Source of the DNA: Streptomyces resistomycificus
GTDB lineage: Bacteria; Actinomycetota; Actinomycetes; Streptomycetales; Streptomycetaceae
Direction: 5' to 3'
NCBI RefSeq assembly: GCF_001514265.1
Contig: NZ_KQ948990.1
Coordinates: 134,320-198,319 of the forward strand
DNA: 64,000 nt
The notes under the pieces are model-generated. The model was not told the origin of the DNA. It did not search any database and saw only the letters and a list, made by a program, of their open reading frames with translations. The translations under genes were made by a program, and so were the position numbers. Positions 1 to 8,897 of the stretch are shown piece after piece (position 1 is the first letter of the stretch; each line of letters begins with the position of its first letter).

Positions 1-16
1 GTGACAGTCTGCCCGC

Positions 17-397
17 ATGACTGATCAGCCCATGCCGCGGCAGACGACCGGAACCGAGCCGTCGGCGGACCTCTGGACCTCCATCGACGCCCTGTGGACC
101 TGGCTGGAGGCCAACCGCCCGGACGGCGCCGGCGGCGGCGACCAGAGCCTGTTCCTTCGCATGCTGAAGCTGTCGGAGGAGGTCGGCGAGGTCGCCCAGG
201 CGGTGATCGGGGTGACCGGCCGGAACCCGCGCAAGGGCGTCACCCACACCTGGGAGGACGTCCAGGCCGAACTGTGCGACGTGGTGATCACGGCGCTGGT
301 CGCCCTGCGAACGCTGACGCCGGACACGCGTGAGGTCTTCGCCGAGCATCTGGCACGGGTGACGGAACGCTCGCTGGGGGCGGCGCCGGGATCTTAG
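17..397 (+). CDS. MazG-like family protein
   Basis: A 126-aa protein of the all-alpha NTP pyrophosphohydrolase (MazG-like) type. These enzymes hydrolyse (d)NTPs to NMP and pyrophosphate using Mg2+ held by acidic residues. The visible signature is KLSEEVGEVAQAVIG near residues 52-66 and the second acidic helix ELCDVVITAL near residues 86-95, which together give the expected EExxE...ExxD pattern. It is a single-domain version, much shorter than E. coli MazG (about 260 aa). ATG start at 17; the window begins just upstream, so its promoter is not fully visible. No operon partner follows: a 218-bp gap with short repeats separates it from the next gene. Substrate is unknown. Family assignment is fairly safe; the cellular role is inference. 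Confidence 0.85.
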   Translation: MTDQPMPRQTTGTEPSADLWTSIDALWTWLEANRPDGAGGGDQSLFLRMLKLSEEVGEVAQAVIGVTGRNPRKGVTHTWEDVQAELCDVVITALVALRTLTPDTREVFAEHLARVTERSLGAAPGS

Positions 398-447
398 GGC
401 CGGGGGCGTGTGTGGGCCGTGAACCGACGGGGACGTTCTGCCACCCC

Positions 448-501
448 GTCCTGGTCGCTGATCGCTGATCGCTGGTCGCTGGTCGCTGGTCGCTGGTCGC
501 T
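448..501. repeat. 7-bp tandem repeat (ctgatcg/ctggtcg)
   Basis: About seven head-to-tail copies of a heptamer, first as ctgatcg and then as ctggtcg, in the gap between the MazG-like and VOC genes. It is followed at about 557-600 by a pyrimidine-rich stretch with repeats of ttcaccccttt. No coding role is apparent. Likely a slippage-prone simple repeat. Confidence 0.8.
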
Positions 502-615
502 TCACGACGACAGGCAGCTGTCGGTGACCCGAGTTAGTCTGCGCTCACCCGAGCGTTTCACCCCTTTCACCCCTTTCACTTGTTTCGCTCGTTTCATTCG
601 CTTCAGGAGGTATTC

Positions 616-1029
616 ATGGCCTCGCGCCTCAACCCGTATCTCAGCTTCGACGGCGACGCCCGGCAGGCGATGGAGTTCTACGAGGAGGTCTTCGGCGGCA
701 CTCTCAAGCTCAACACCTTCGGGGAGTTCGGCCAGCAGGGCACCCCGGACGCGGACAAGATCATGCACGGCATGCTGGAGACCCCGAGCGGCTTCACCCT
801 GATGGGCGCCGACACCCCGCCCGGCATGGAGTACACGCCGGGCAACACCTTCTCGGTGAGTCTCAGCGGGGACGACGAGACCGAACTGCGCAGATGGTGG
901 GAGAAGCTGTCCGCAGGCGGTTCGGTCGCCGTCCCGCTGGAGAAGCAGATGTGGGGCGACGTGTTCGGCATGTGCACGGACCGCTTCGGCATCCCGTGGA
1001 TGGTCAACATCGTCCAGCAGAGCAGCTGA
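616..1029 (+). CDS. VOC family (PhnB-like) protein
   Basis: A 137-aa vicinal-oxygen-chelate fold protein of the PhnB/3-demethylubiquinone-methyltransferase-like group. The N-terminal LNPYLSFDGDARQAMEFYEE and the C-terminal FGMCTDRFGIPWMVN segments are typical. This group includes glyoxalase-related proteins and many members without known activity. The ATG at 616 is preferred over an in-frame TTG at 580 because it has a strong ribosome site (AGGAGG at about 605-610). It appears monocistronic and is followed by a strong hairpin at 1091-1120. Family is clear; substrate is not known. Confidence 0.88.
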   Translation: MASRLNPYLSFDGDARQAMEFYEEVFGGTLKLNTFGEFGQQGTPDADKIMHGMLETPSGFTLMGADTPPGMEYTPGNTFSVSLSGDDETELRRWWEKLSAGGSVAVPLEKQMWGDVFGMCTDRFGIPWMVNIVQQSS

Positions 1030-1090
1030 CGGGACACGGACGGGCCAGGGCGACCTGGCCGTCGCCGCCCCGCCCCCCCCGGCCGAATCC

Positions 1091-1120
1091 CTGCCCCCGC
1101 AGCACATGCTGTGGGGGCAG
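1091..1120. terminator. Hairpin terminator after VOC gene
   Basis: CTGCCCCC (1091-1098) pairs with GGGGGCAG (1113-1120), extended by CAGCA/TGCTG inside. There is no U-tract, as is common for Streptomyces terminators. The rest of the 1030-1327 gap holds nothing else I can name. Its second half is richer in T and probably contains the promoter of the binding-protein gene at 1328. Confidence 0.7.
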
Positions 1121-1327
1121 ACGCAGTCCGACCAATGACACCGGCAAGTGGACGGCGTTGCTGCCGTCCTTGGGAGGAGACCCGCCGACGGACCTGACAT
1201 GGGCGGATGTTATGGGCGGTTGCTGTTGCTATCTCGTTAACTGGAACCCTTGACGCTGAAGGCGCTTACGCGTTGGCTTTCACCACCTGGTCGCCAGGCT
1301 GCTCACTAGCCCCGGAAGGCACCTGTA

Positions 1328-2467
1328 GTGAACAACGCTTCCCCCACACTCCGCTCCGCCGCACGTCGTTTTCCCCTTGTCGTGGCCGCCTCCACGTCGG
1401 CCCTGTTGCTCACCGCCTGCGGCGCCATCGAGGGCATCGCCGGGAGCAGCAGCTCCGCGAGCCCGAAGAAGGGCGACGACATCACGGTGGGTCTTCTCCT
1501 GCCCGACAAGGACACGAGACGCTTCGAGAAGTTCGACTACCCCCTCATCAAGGAGAAGGTCGCCTCCCTCACCAACGACAAGGGCAAGGTCCGCTACGCC
1601 AACGCCGGCGCGAGCGCGGCCAAGCAGAGCCGGCAGTTCGAGGAGATGATCGACGCCAAGGTGGACGTGATCCTGGTGGACGCGGTCGACGCCAAGGCCA
1701 TCGCGTCCGACGTCCAGAAGGCCAAGGACGCGAACATCCCCGTCATCGCCTACGACCGGCTCGCGCAGGGCCCCATCGACGGGTACGTCTCCCACGACAA
1801 CGAGCTCGTCGGCCAGGTGCAGGGCCGCGCCATCGTGGGGGCCCTCGGCGACAAGGCCAAGACCAGCAAGATCGTCATGATGAACGGCTCGCTGGCCGAC
1901 CCGAACACGGCCCTGTTCAAGCAGGGCGCGCTCAGCGAGCTGGACGGCAACGTCATCATCGCCAAGCAGTACGACACCAAGGAGTGGCTGCCGTCGGTCG
2001 CCAAGGCGAACATGACGAAGGCGATCCAGACCCTGGGACTCGACAACATAGCCGCCGTCTACTCGGCGAACGACGGGATGGCGGGCGCCGTCATCGAGGC
2101 ACTGAAGGCAGCGGGCGCGACCAAGATCCCACCGGTGACCGGACAGGACGCCGACCTGGCCGCACTGCAGCGGATCGTCTCAGGCGAGCAGTACATGACC
2201 GTCTACAAGCCGTTCCTGCTGGAGGCGGACAACGCCGCGGAACTGGCCGTCGCCAAGGTCCAGGGCCGCACCCTCGAGTTCGACGCCCTGACCCCCGACA
2301 ACGTCGACAGCCCGACGGAGAAGGCCATCCCGTCCAACCTGGTACAGGTGGTCGCCGTCACCAAGGACAACATCAAGCAGACGGTGATCCAGGACGGCGT
2401 CTACACCATCAAGGACATCTGCACGGCGGAGTACGCGGCGGACTGCGCGGAGATCGGCCTGAAGTAG
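1328..2467 (+). CDS. Sugar ABC transporter substrate-binding lipoprotein (XylF/RbsB type)
   Basis: A 379-aa periplasmic-binding-protein-like lipoprotein. Residues 1-31 form a lipoprotein signal with the lipobox LLTA-Cys31. The mature part has the type I sugar-binding fold: an early GLLLPDKDTRRFEKFDYP segment, DVILVDAVDAKA, NIPVIAYDRLAQGPIDGYVS and NIAAVYSANDGMAGA, all typical of xylose/ribose binding proteins such as XylF. It would deliver a sugar to an ABC permease. No ATPase or permease follows, so it is either an orphan receptor or serves a transporter encoded elsewhere (XylFGH is normally an operon). Start is GTG at 1328. Binding-protein assignment is strong; xylose as the ligand is only a guess. 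Confidence 0.9.
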   Translation: MNNASPTLRSAARRFPLVVAASTSALLLTACGAIEGIAGSSSSASPKKGDDITVGLLLPDKDTRRFEKFDYPLIKEKVASLTNDKGKVRYANAGASAAKQSRQFEEMIDAKVDVILVDAVDAKAIASDVQKAKDANIPVIAYDRLAQGPIDGYVSHDNELVGQVQGRAIVGALGDKAKTSKIVMMNGSLADPNTALFKQGALSELDGNVIIAKQYDTKEWLPSVAKANMTKAIQTLGLDNIAAVYSANDGMAGAVIEALKAAGATKIPPVTGQDADLAALQRIVSGEQYMTVYKPFLLEADNAAELAVAKVQGRTLEFDALTPDNVDSPTEKAIPSNLVQVVAVTKDNIKQTVIQDGVYTIKDICTAEYAADCAEIGLK

Positions 2468-2478
2468 CGAGAACTCGT

Positions 2479-2507
2479 GCGGGGCAAGGCACCCGGCCTG
2501 GCCCCGC
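2479..2507. terminator. Weak hairpin after binding-protein gene
   Basis: GCGGGGC (2479-2485) can pair with GCCCCGC (2501-2507) across a 15-nt loop, starting 12 nt after the stop codon. The remainder of the 2468-2785 gap has an open frame joined to the Nudix gene but no recognisable protein, so I read it as non-coding. Confidence 0.45.
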
Positions 2508-2785
2508 GTCGGCGACCTCGTCACATGGGCCAGGCGGCCGGCCCGGCCGTCCGGAGCAGTGCACGGCGCTGCTCCGCGGTGAGGGCACGGCACGGCTCAC
2601 GCCTCTCCCCCCACGGAGGCATGACTCCGACCGCGGCTACCCGCAAAGCGATCACGCCACTCCGATCGCCCTCTCCGTCTGCCGACGCTGCGACAGCAGA
2701 TGCCCGGAGCCCCCGAACTCGACCGCCGCGCACGCGAAGCACTCGTCTAAGCTGCCCGCCGACCGGCCGACGAAGGGACGCAACC

Positions 2786-3283
2786 GTGGCTCAGCCGCAC
2801 ACCGATGACCAGCCCGAAGAGCTGCCACCCGCCTTAGGGTCCATGACCATTCTGGTGGCCGCCGTCATCGTCCACGACAAGGCCACCAACCGAGTCGTCC
2901 TCCTTCAGCGCGGCCCGAACGCGAAGTTCGGCCAGGGCATGTGGGACCTCCCCGTCGGCAAGAGCGAACCTGGCGAACCCATCACGGGAACGGCCGTACG
3001 CGAGCTGTACGAAGAGACCGGCCTGACCGTGAAGCCGGAGTCCCTGAAAGTCGCCCACATCATCCACGGTGCCCGGGGCGTCGAAGCCCCGAACGGCTTC
3101 CTCACCGTCGTCTTCGCCGCCCATGAATGGTCCGGGGAACCGGAGAACCGGGAACCGGGCAAGCACGCGCAGGTTTGCTGGGTCGACGTCGCCTCCCTCC
3201 CCGAGGAGTTCGTTGCCACCACCGCCAGCGCCCTCCATCGCCACCTCGCCGACGGTCCCCAGATCTCGCTCGGTGGTTGGTAA
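2786..3283 (+). CDS. Nudix hydrolase
   Basis: A 165-aa NUDIX-domain protein. The Nudix box is intact: G at the start of GKSEPGEP, then the REL-EETG core (VRELYEETGL, about residues 71-80), which binds Mg2+ and hydrolyses a nucleoside diphosphate linked to another moiety. The flanks (TILVAAVIVHDKATNRVVLLQRG before, AQVCWVDVASLP after) fit the MutT-like fold. The open frame extends far upstream, but the GTG at 2786, 18 codons after the upstream gap composition changes, gives a normal-length protein. It lies 139 bp upstream of the DUF2075 gene on the same strand. Substrate cannot be told from sequence. Confidence 0.88.
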   Translation: MAQPHTDDQPEELPPALGSMTILVAAVIVHDKATNRVVLLQRGPNAKFGQGMWDLPVGKSEPGEPITGTAVRELYEETGLTVKPESLKVAHIIHGARGVEAPNGFLTVVFAAHEWSGEPENREPGKHAQVCWVDVASLPEEFVATTASALHRHLADGPQISLGGW

Positions 3284-3422
3284 GAGGGACGAGTGATCTC
3301 CCCCTGGCCGAACCCTTCCCCCATCCCCGCCACGTGATCGGCACGCTCACCTAGGATGGCGAGCACCATCTCAGCGGCCCGACGGGCTTCCTGATCCGCC
3401 TGCGCGGCGGACGTCGGAGGAC

Positions 3423-5363
3423 ATGCCCCCACCCGCACGAGTCTTCTTCGTGCTGCCTGGGGGCGTTTCCTTGCTGTTCCGTGAGTCCGCGGCGTCCGTG
3501 GCCGCCCGCATCCTCGAAGGGTCGCTGGCGCTGCACCTGACCGAGAACTTCCGTCACCAGCACGGCCGGAGGCCCGCACAGGCGGAGATACGGTCCTGGG
3601 AACGCAGCCTCCCGGCGCTCGTCAACGCCCTGATCGAGGCCGGGCTCGACGACGTGGAGGTCCTCGTCGAGTACAGCCTGCCCCTCACCAGCAAGCGGGC
3701 GGACGCCGTACTCGCGGGCGTGCACCCGACCACAGGCGAGCCGTCGTACGTCGTGGTCGAACTCAAGCAGTGGAGCGCCGCCTATCCGGAGGAGGACGAG
3801 CCGCTGCTGTGCCGGATCGACGCGTACGCGCAGCCCGTACTCAACCCGATCGAGCAGGTGCGCGGCTACTGCGAGTATCTGCTGTCGTTCAACGGGGCGT
3901 TGGAGCGTATGCCCAAGTCCCTGGCCGGGGTGGCGTTCCTGCACAACGCGACCGAGTTCGGGGTCGCGGGGCTGAGGGAGGTCGAGGAGAACCAGCACGG
4001 TCGGATGTACACCGGGGAACAGCGCGGCGCCTTCCTGGACTTCCTGCGCTCACGGCTCGCCGCGAAACCCGGCGCACAGGTGGCGGACGTGCTGCTCGAC
4101 GCCAAGGTGCGGCCGTCGAAGCAGCTGATGTCCGTCGCGGCAGCCGAGATCCGCGACCGCGAGCAGTTCGTACTCCTCGCCGAGCAGCGGGTGGCGTACG
4201 AGAAGGTGATGTCCGCCGTCCGCAGGTCCAAGCGCGGCAACCACAAGCAGGTGATCGTGGTGACCGGCGGCCCCGGATCCGGCAAGAGCGTGATCGCGCT
4301 GTCGGTCCTGGGCGAGCTGTACCGCCGTGGAATTCCCGCGCTGCACGCAACCGGATCGCAGTCGTTCACGAAGACGATGCGCAGGGTCGCCGGGCACAAG
4401 AAGCGTGAGGTGCAGCAGTTGTTCAAGTACTTCAACAGCTTCATGGACGCCGAGCCCAACGACCTCGACGTGCTGATCTGCGACGAGGCCCACCGACTCC
4501 GCAAGACCTCCGCCAACCGCTACACGAAGGCGGCGCTGCGTACCGGCCGGCCCCAGGTCGCGGAGCTGATCGACGCGGCCCGGGTCCCTGTCTTCCTGCT
4601 CGACCAGCACCAGGTGGTGCGGCCCGGCGAGATGGGAACCAGGCAGGAGATCGAACGGGCCGCCGCAGCACAGAACCTCGACTGCACGGTGGTGGAACTG
4701 GACGGCCAGTTCCGGTGCGGCGGCAGCGACGCGTACGAGAAGTGGGTCGTAGACCTCCTCGGCTTGGACGGCGGCACGCCCAACCAGTGGGAGCCCGACG
4801 GCAAGTTGCAGCTCCTTATCGCCGAAACCCCGCAGGAACTCGAGGACTTCCTCGTCGCGCGCCGAGAGGAGGGCTACGGCGCCCGCATGTCGGCCGGCTA
4901 CTGCTGGAAGTGGACCACGAAGATCACCTCTGACATGACGACACTCCCCACCGACATCGTGATCGGCCAGTGGTCCCGCCCCTGGAACCTGTACGGCGAC
5001 CGATCCGTACTCGGCGCCCCACCCGCCCCCCTCTGGGCCACCGACCCGGCCGGCTTCAGCCAGGTCGGCTGCGTCTACACCGCGCAGGGCTTCGAGTACG
5101 ACTGGTCAGGCGTGATCATCGGCCCGGACCTGGTCTGGCGAACGGACCGCTGGGTCGTGGACCGCTCGGCCTCGAAGGACCCGTCTTTCACCAAGGCCAC
5201 GCCGGACGACGACGTCGACCGACTCATCCGCAACACGTACAAGGTGCTGCTGACGCGGGGCATGGTCGGCACGATCCTCTACTCGACGGACGCGGAGACC
5301 CGCGAGAAGCTGCGGTCGCTCATTCATCCGACGTCGCGGGCAGAGGTGGCGGCGCTCGCGTAG
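3423..5363 (+). CDS. DUF2075 ATPase/helicase with N-terminal PD-(D/E)XK-like motif
   Basis: A 646-aa protein with a central P-loop domain of the DUF2075 (Schlafen-like helicase) family. Walker A is GGPGSGKS near residues 282-289; Walker B is CDEAHR near 353-358; later motifs include FLLDQHQVV and VYTAQGFEYDW, as in superfamily-1 helicase-like enzymes. The N-terminal 130 residues contain Asp94 in KRADAVLAG followed by VVVELKQW with Glu113 and Lys115, the spacing and hydrophobic strand expected of a PD-(D/E)XK nuclease core. Start is uncertain: ATG 3423 has GGAGG only 2 nt upstream, and TTG 3471 (LLFRESAAS) is an alternative. It sits next to a toxin/immunity island. A role in defence is inference; it could also be a general DNA repair factor. 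Confidence 0.82.
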   Translation: MPPPARVFFVLPGGVSLLFRESAASVAARILEGSLALHLTENFRHQHGRRPAQAEIRSWERSLPALVNALIEAGLDDVEVLVEYSLPLTSKRADAVLAGVHPTTGEPSYVVVELKQWSAAYPEEDEPLLCRIDAYAQPVLNPIEQVRGYCEYLLSFNGALERMPKSLAGVAFLHNATEFGVAGLREVEENQHGRMYTGEQRGAFLDFLRSRLAAKPGAQVADVLLDAKVRPSKQLMSVAAAEIRDREQFVLLAEQRVAYEKVMSAVRRSKRGNHKQVIVVTGGPGSGKSVIALSVLGELYRRGIPALHATGSQSFTKTMRRVAGHKKREVQQLFKYFNSFMDAEPNDLDVLICDEAHRLRKTSANRYTKAALRTGRPQVAELIDAARVPVFLLDQHQVVRPGEMGTRQEIERAAAAQNLDCTVVELDGQFRCGGSDAYEKWVVDLLGLDGGTPNQWEPDGKLQLLIAETPQELEDFLVARREEGYGARMSAGYCWKWTTKITSDMTTLPTDIVIGQWSRPWNLYGDRSVLGAPPAPLWATDPAGFSQVGCVYTAQGFEYDWSGVIIGPDLVWRTDRWVVDRSASKDPSFTKATPDDDVDRLIRNTYKVLLTRGMVGTILYSTDAETREKLRSLIHPTSRAEVAALA

Positions 5364-5519
5364 TTCCGCGTCTTCGAGAGGTGATCGTCCGTGCCTCAGG
5401 CCGGTGTAGCGCCCGGTCGCGTGGCAGCCGCTCCCCGTGGCCTTCGTCCGGTGTCGATGCCGCCCACAAGAGGCGGTGCACTTCCGGACAACGCCTTCGC
5501 ACGGCCCGAGCACGGATGA

Positions 5520-6044
5520 TCCCCTCAGTTCCACCCAGGCTCGGCGGGCACCCGGCAACGAACCTGCTTCCCGCTCGCCGACCTCCACACCGAGATTCCG
5601 CTGGAGCGGCTGCGCCCTGCCACCGGGCAGTCCGACGAGTACATCTACCACTGGGTCGACACCCTGCAGACGTACTGGCTGCGGCGGCCGGGACTGGTGG
5701 GGAAACTGACCGCGACGTTCGAAGCGTCCGACCCTTCCGTGGCGCGGATTGCTCCGCGGGACATGCTGCAGGGGCAGCTCTATCCGCCGATCAACCTCTT
5801 CTACCACTTCGTGCGCAGGGACGTTGAGGGCTTCAGTCCGGCTCTGGCTGAGGCGTTGAAGCTGCACCGGGCGTACTGGACCCTGAACGAGGAGCGGACG
5901 ACGGACATCGACGGCAGCATCGCGCTGGGGCCGCTGGCCATCGCGTGCCTCGCCTACGACGGCGAGCTGCCCATCGACGTCGAGTCCGAGTACCTGCCCC
6001 ACCACCTGCTCCAACACAGCTGGCTCGAGGAGTTCCCGACCTGA
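5520..6044 (+). pseudogene. Imm49 immunity protein, N-terminally truncated
   Basis: Reads in one frame from a stop at 5517 to a stop at 6044. Segments such as IPLERLRPATGQSDEYIYHW, TYWLRRPGLVGKL, LYPPINLFYHFVRRD, DIDGSIALGPLAIACLAYDG and VESEYLPHHLL match the C-terminal half of Immunity-49 proteins, which neutralise polymorphic toxins. The family is normally about 250 aa; only about 160 aa remain here and no ATG or GTG precedes the conserved part (first GTG at 5697 is inside it). A short in-frame piece, ALPDNAFARPEHG, lies just before the 5517 stop. I read this as a remnant of a captured or decayed immunity gene. The cognate toxin is not present next to it. Confidence 0.7.
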
Positions 6045-6257
6045 TCCGCGGGGCTGAGACAGCGAGGGATCTGTCAACTACCCAGCGCTAAGCAATGGGC
6101 TTGCGCAAGAGGCGTCACCGGGCGTGACGCGCTGCTTGCGTCAAGCTTCACGCCCGGATGTCCGGGTGGGGAGCGGGTGCCGTTGACTCGGCCCCCGCCT
6201 CGCCACGACTCCCACGCGCGGGCACGGTTGTTGCGGGAGCCTCCCCCGCTCTCGGCT

Positions 6258-6728
6258 TCACCCGAACGGGAGGTGCCGCCATCGGTCTCCGTGATCAACG
6301 AATCCGCAGTTCCGCCATGCAACCGGGGTGAGGGTGGGAGCTCCGCCCCCGTCCGCCCAGTACATCTGGAGTCGCGCGATCGCCTCGTCCTTAATCATCC
6401 CCGCCACGGTGTCCTCGTCGACGCCCCACGTGGCGGATGAGCAGATGTACCAGGCCAGCGGGAAGCGCGTCGCGTGGCGGCTCGGGGGCACCTCGGTCAG
6501 GCAGTTCGCCCTCCGTACGCGAACCCAGAACTCGTCCTCGGTGACGTCCAGTTGCTTCCAGCGGATGTGTCGCCGCATCGCGGCACCGTACGCGGTGCGG
6601 TCCACCGGGTACGAGATTCTGGTGCGCATGATCCTGCCGCCGTGCAGGGTGAGCTCGTAGGTAACGTGCTGGGTACCGGTGCGCCAGCATGCGTCCCGGA
6701 CGCGTTCCCGCTGGGGCGAGGGAAACAC
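6258..6728 (-). CDS. Hypothetical protein
   Basis: 156 aa, GTG start at 6728 without a strong ribosome site. I do not recognise a named family. The N-terminal half (ELTLHGGRIMRTRISYPVD, MRRHIRWKQLDVTEDEFW) looks like a small mixed alpha/beta protein, and the end carries DEAIARLQMYW. Third positions are almost all G or C through the whole frame, so it is probably translated. It lies on the opposite strand between a truncated Imm49 gene and SUKH-like remnants, inside a toxin island, so an island-linked role is possible but unsupported. A run in the middle reads equally well in another frame (see rejected items). Confidence 0.55.
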   Translation of the reverse strand: MFPSPQRERVRDACWRTGTQHVTYELTLHGGRIMRTRISYPVDRTAYGAAMRRHIRWKQLDVTEDEFWVRVRRANCLTEVPPSRHATRFPLAWYICSSATWGVDEDTVAGMIKDEAIARLQMYWADGGGAPTLTPVAWRNCGFVDHGDRWRHLPFG

Positions 6729-6739
6729 GACAGGACCAG

Positions 6740-6920
6740 ATGATCTTCGAAATGTCTCGCGACAACCTCGCTCAGACCTTCGGCGCCGAGCGGGTCAGGC
6801 AGGTCCCTCCAGCAGCAGCGCAGGTTCCGGATTCACCGGCGAGGCTTTTGCGCTCCTTACCAACGTCGGTCTTCCGAAGAACGAGTTCATCTCCTTCCCA
6901 ACATTGATGACGCAGGTGCC
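6740..6920 (+). pseudogene. SUKH-4-like immunity gene fragment, frameshifted
   Basis: Starts at ATG 6740 with AGGA 5 nt upstream and reads MIFEMSRDNLAQTFGAERVR in frame 2. Around 6815-6830 the similarity jumps to frame 1, where it continues EAFALLTNVGLPKNEFISF. Together these match the N-terminus of SUKH-4 type immunity proteins (a start with FG...V, then F L xx VGLP). The rest of the roughly 150-180-aa family is missing. Probably a decayed immunity gene. The family call rests on short motifs. Confidence 0.45.
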
Positions 6921-7156
6921 GGGACTTCGAGGTACGCCTCTCCCTCACCGCAGCCCAAGTCCGCATCGAGGTCAGCGACACTCGCCCGGACCGGCTGCCC
7001 CCATTGCCCGACGGCGCAACCACTGCCACATCGCCGCCGCCCGACACGGCAACAAACGGCCGTGGCCTTCTCCTTGTCGACGCCTTCGCCACCCACTGGG
7101 GCTGCGAGCCGCGCAGCGAGTTCGTCAAAACCGTCTGGGCCGAGGTCTCCATGTGA
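6911..7156 (+). pseudogene. C-terminal fragment of HATPase (RsbW-like) regulator
   Basis: Open from after a stop at 6908 to TGA at 7154, with no start codon. It reads FEVRLSLTAAQVRIEVSDTR, then NGRGLLLVDAFATHWGCEP and KTVWAEVSM. This is the usual C-terminal third of the short GHKL/HATPase anti-sigma-like kinases that are abundant in Streptomyces (V-V-V-x-D segment, then GRGLxLV and WG). The N-terminal ATP-binding half is absent. It directly abuts the SUKH-like fragment, so this stretch is a patchwork of broken genes. Confidence 0.6.
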
Positions 7157-7235
7157 GGGACCGGGCACACAGGGAAGGACACCTGTGCGATAGAACAGGT
7201 AGGCAATTGCTCGGGTCAACAGGCCTGTTCGCCGG

Positions 7236-8882
7236 ATGGAGATGAGCGTGGGGCTGCCGCTGGACCTGAAGGTCATAGCCGAGGGCATGATCAAGGCGTC
7301 CATGGGAATGGTGGGCACGGTCATGGTCGGCACGCGCGATACCGCCATCGCGCTCTTCCACGAACTCGACCGGCAGCACGGCATGGCCGGGGACGACGAT
7401 GCGGGGCGGGCGTTCGCGAAGGTGTACAAGTCGGCGGCCTCCACCACGCTCGACAAGATGGGCTTCAGCGCCTACGTGATGGGCGAGACCGGCAAGGGGC
7501 TGATGCGCAACGCCCGCGAATTCATGGCGCGTGAGAGCCACGTCGCCTCCGCGATCCTGAACAAGCAGGTGGACCTGACCGCCGGCATGGGCGACCCCGG
7601 AGCGGACTGCAGTGAGAGCTTCCTCGGGCGGGGCCAGGAGCTACCGGAAGTGGTCGGCGACACGGCTTGGTACGACCAGTACGCCCCGGCCGGCACGAGC
7701 GACCGTTTCCGCGGCTCGCCGGAGAAGCTGCGGGACGTCGCCACGTCCTGGCGCGCGGGCGGAAAGATGATGCTTCGCTTCCTGGAAGACGCCCAGGTGT
7801 ACGCACACACGGCCGACAAGGCGCACTCCGGGGAGGCCGCGGACGCGTTCCGCCTCTATTTCAAGGCGTTCGTCGGCTTCGCGGGGCCGCCCGAACAGGC
7901 CCAGCAGGACGAGACGTTGGTCGCCAACCTCGTGGCGGCGTGCAACCAGCTCGCCAAAGCCTGTGACCAGTACGCGGATCACGTCGAAGCGGCGAAGCGG
8001 AAGATCACCCAGAACGATCTGGACCCCTTCCACGTCGAGATGCCGTGGGACCAACCGATGTTCGGCGGCAACGGCGACGACGGCGGGCTCCTCGACGCGG
8101 TACTCGGCGATCCCTGGATCCACCAGCTCGGCGACGTCGCCCATGCCCTGGACGAGTCCGAGAAGCGCGTCAAGCTCCCCCAGGGCTCTGACGATCCCCC
8201 CGGACTCCCCGTACCGCCTCTTCTTCCCGTGCCCGTTCCGGTCCCCGTGCCGCTGGTCCTCGCCTCCTACCACGGGCAGGCACCGGCCATCCTCCCGGCG
8301 ATCAACAGGATCGACCCCTCTATCCCCGCCCAGGACCCCATCCCTCCGGTGCCCGGCACCACCCGCCTGCTCACTTCAGGAGAGCAGCCGCAGTTCCGGA
8401 CGTGGCTGAACTCGCTCAACACCGGGGGCTTCGCCGGAGGTGGCGGTCCCACCAATCCCGACAACGCCTATCAGCTGCGCGTGGCCGGCTACCCGGAGCG
8501 CGAAGTGCCGCTCGTCGGCCGTAAGCAGGGGCTCATGGTGGACGGGATACGTCCCGTCGACGGCTACCTCGTCGAGGCGAAGCACGTCCGGGACCCGGAC
8601 TGCGCGAAGCGCAGTTTCCGCAGCATCGAGCGCGTCAACGAGACGCTCGCCAAGCCCGTGAAGGTGGACGCCAAGGGCGACCCGAAGTGGGACCCGCTGA
8701 TCGACGGCATGTACCGGGGTGACGAGTCGGAGCTGCGTCGGTACAAGAGCGCGATGGCCAACCCGGCGAACTCCGAGATCCGCGGTCTTGAGATCGTGAC
8801 CAACGGCAAGGACAACGCGGCCTACTGGGAGTCGATGATGGCCATGAACGGCGTCACCGGCTCCACGCGGTACGTGCCCTGA
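7236..8882 (+). CDS. Polymorphic toxin: WXG-like helical N-terminus, REase-fold toxin domain
   Basis: 548 aa. Residues 1 to about 270 are helical, resembling WXG100/ESX-type export domains (for example WYDQYAPAGTSDRF and SWRAGGKMMLRFLEDAQ). Residues about 315-375 are a Pro-rich linker with VPVPVPVPLV. The C-terminal 140 residues resemble the restriction-endonuclease-fold toxin class (Tox-REase): QLRVAGYPEREVPL, an Asp near 435 in LMVDGIRPVDG, and the catalytic-type E-A-K near 446-448 in YLVEAKHVRD. Such proteins are exported, often by type VII secretion, and degrade nucleic acid in competing cells. Annotated from ATG 7236; GTG 7248 has a better spaced GGAG (7238-7241). The next gene, 15 bp downstream, is the likely antidote. 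Toxin class confidence good; exact subfamily less so. Confidence 0.82.
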   Translation: MEMSVGLPLDLKVIAEGMIKASMGMVGTVMVGTRDTAIALFHELDRQHGMAGDDDAGRAFAKVYKSAASTTLDKMGFSAYVMGETGKGLMRNAREFMARESHVASAILNKQVDLTAGMGDPGADCSESFLGRGQELPEVVGDTAWYDQYAPAGTSDRFRGSPEKLRDVATSWRAGGKMMLRFLEDAQVYAHTADKAHSGEAADAFRLYFKAFVGFAGPPEQAQQDETLVANLVAACNQLAKACDQYADHVEAAKRKITQNDLDPFHVEMPWDQPMFGGNGDDGGLLDAVLGDPWIHQLGDVAHALDESEKRVKLPQGSDDPPGLPVPPLLPVPVPVPVPLVLASYHGQAPAILPAINRIDPSIPAQDPIPPVPGTTRLLTSGEQPQFRTWLNSLNTGGFAGGGGPTNPDNAYQLRVAGYPEREVPLVGRKQGLMVDGIRPVDGYLVEAKHVRDPDCAKRSFRSIERVNETLAKPVKVDAKGDPKWDPLIDGMYRGDESELRRYKSAMANPANSEIRGLEIVTNGKDNAAYWESMMAMNGVTGSTRYVP

Positions 8883-8897
8883 GAGTGAAGGACTTCT

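Noticed and set aside
6430..6525. The hypothetical gene at 6258-6728 reads a plausible peptide (LPDRGAPEPPRDALPAGLVH) in the neighbouring frame in this stretch, as if two compensating frameshifts had occurred.
   Set aside because: Third-position GC is about 96 percent in the annotated frame and only about 69 percent in the other, so the annotated frame is better supported.
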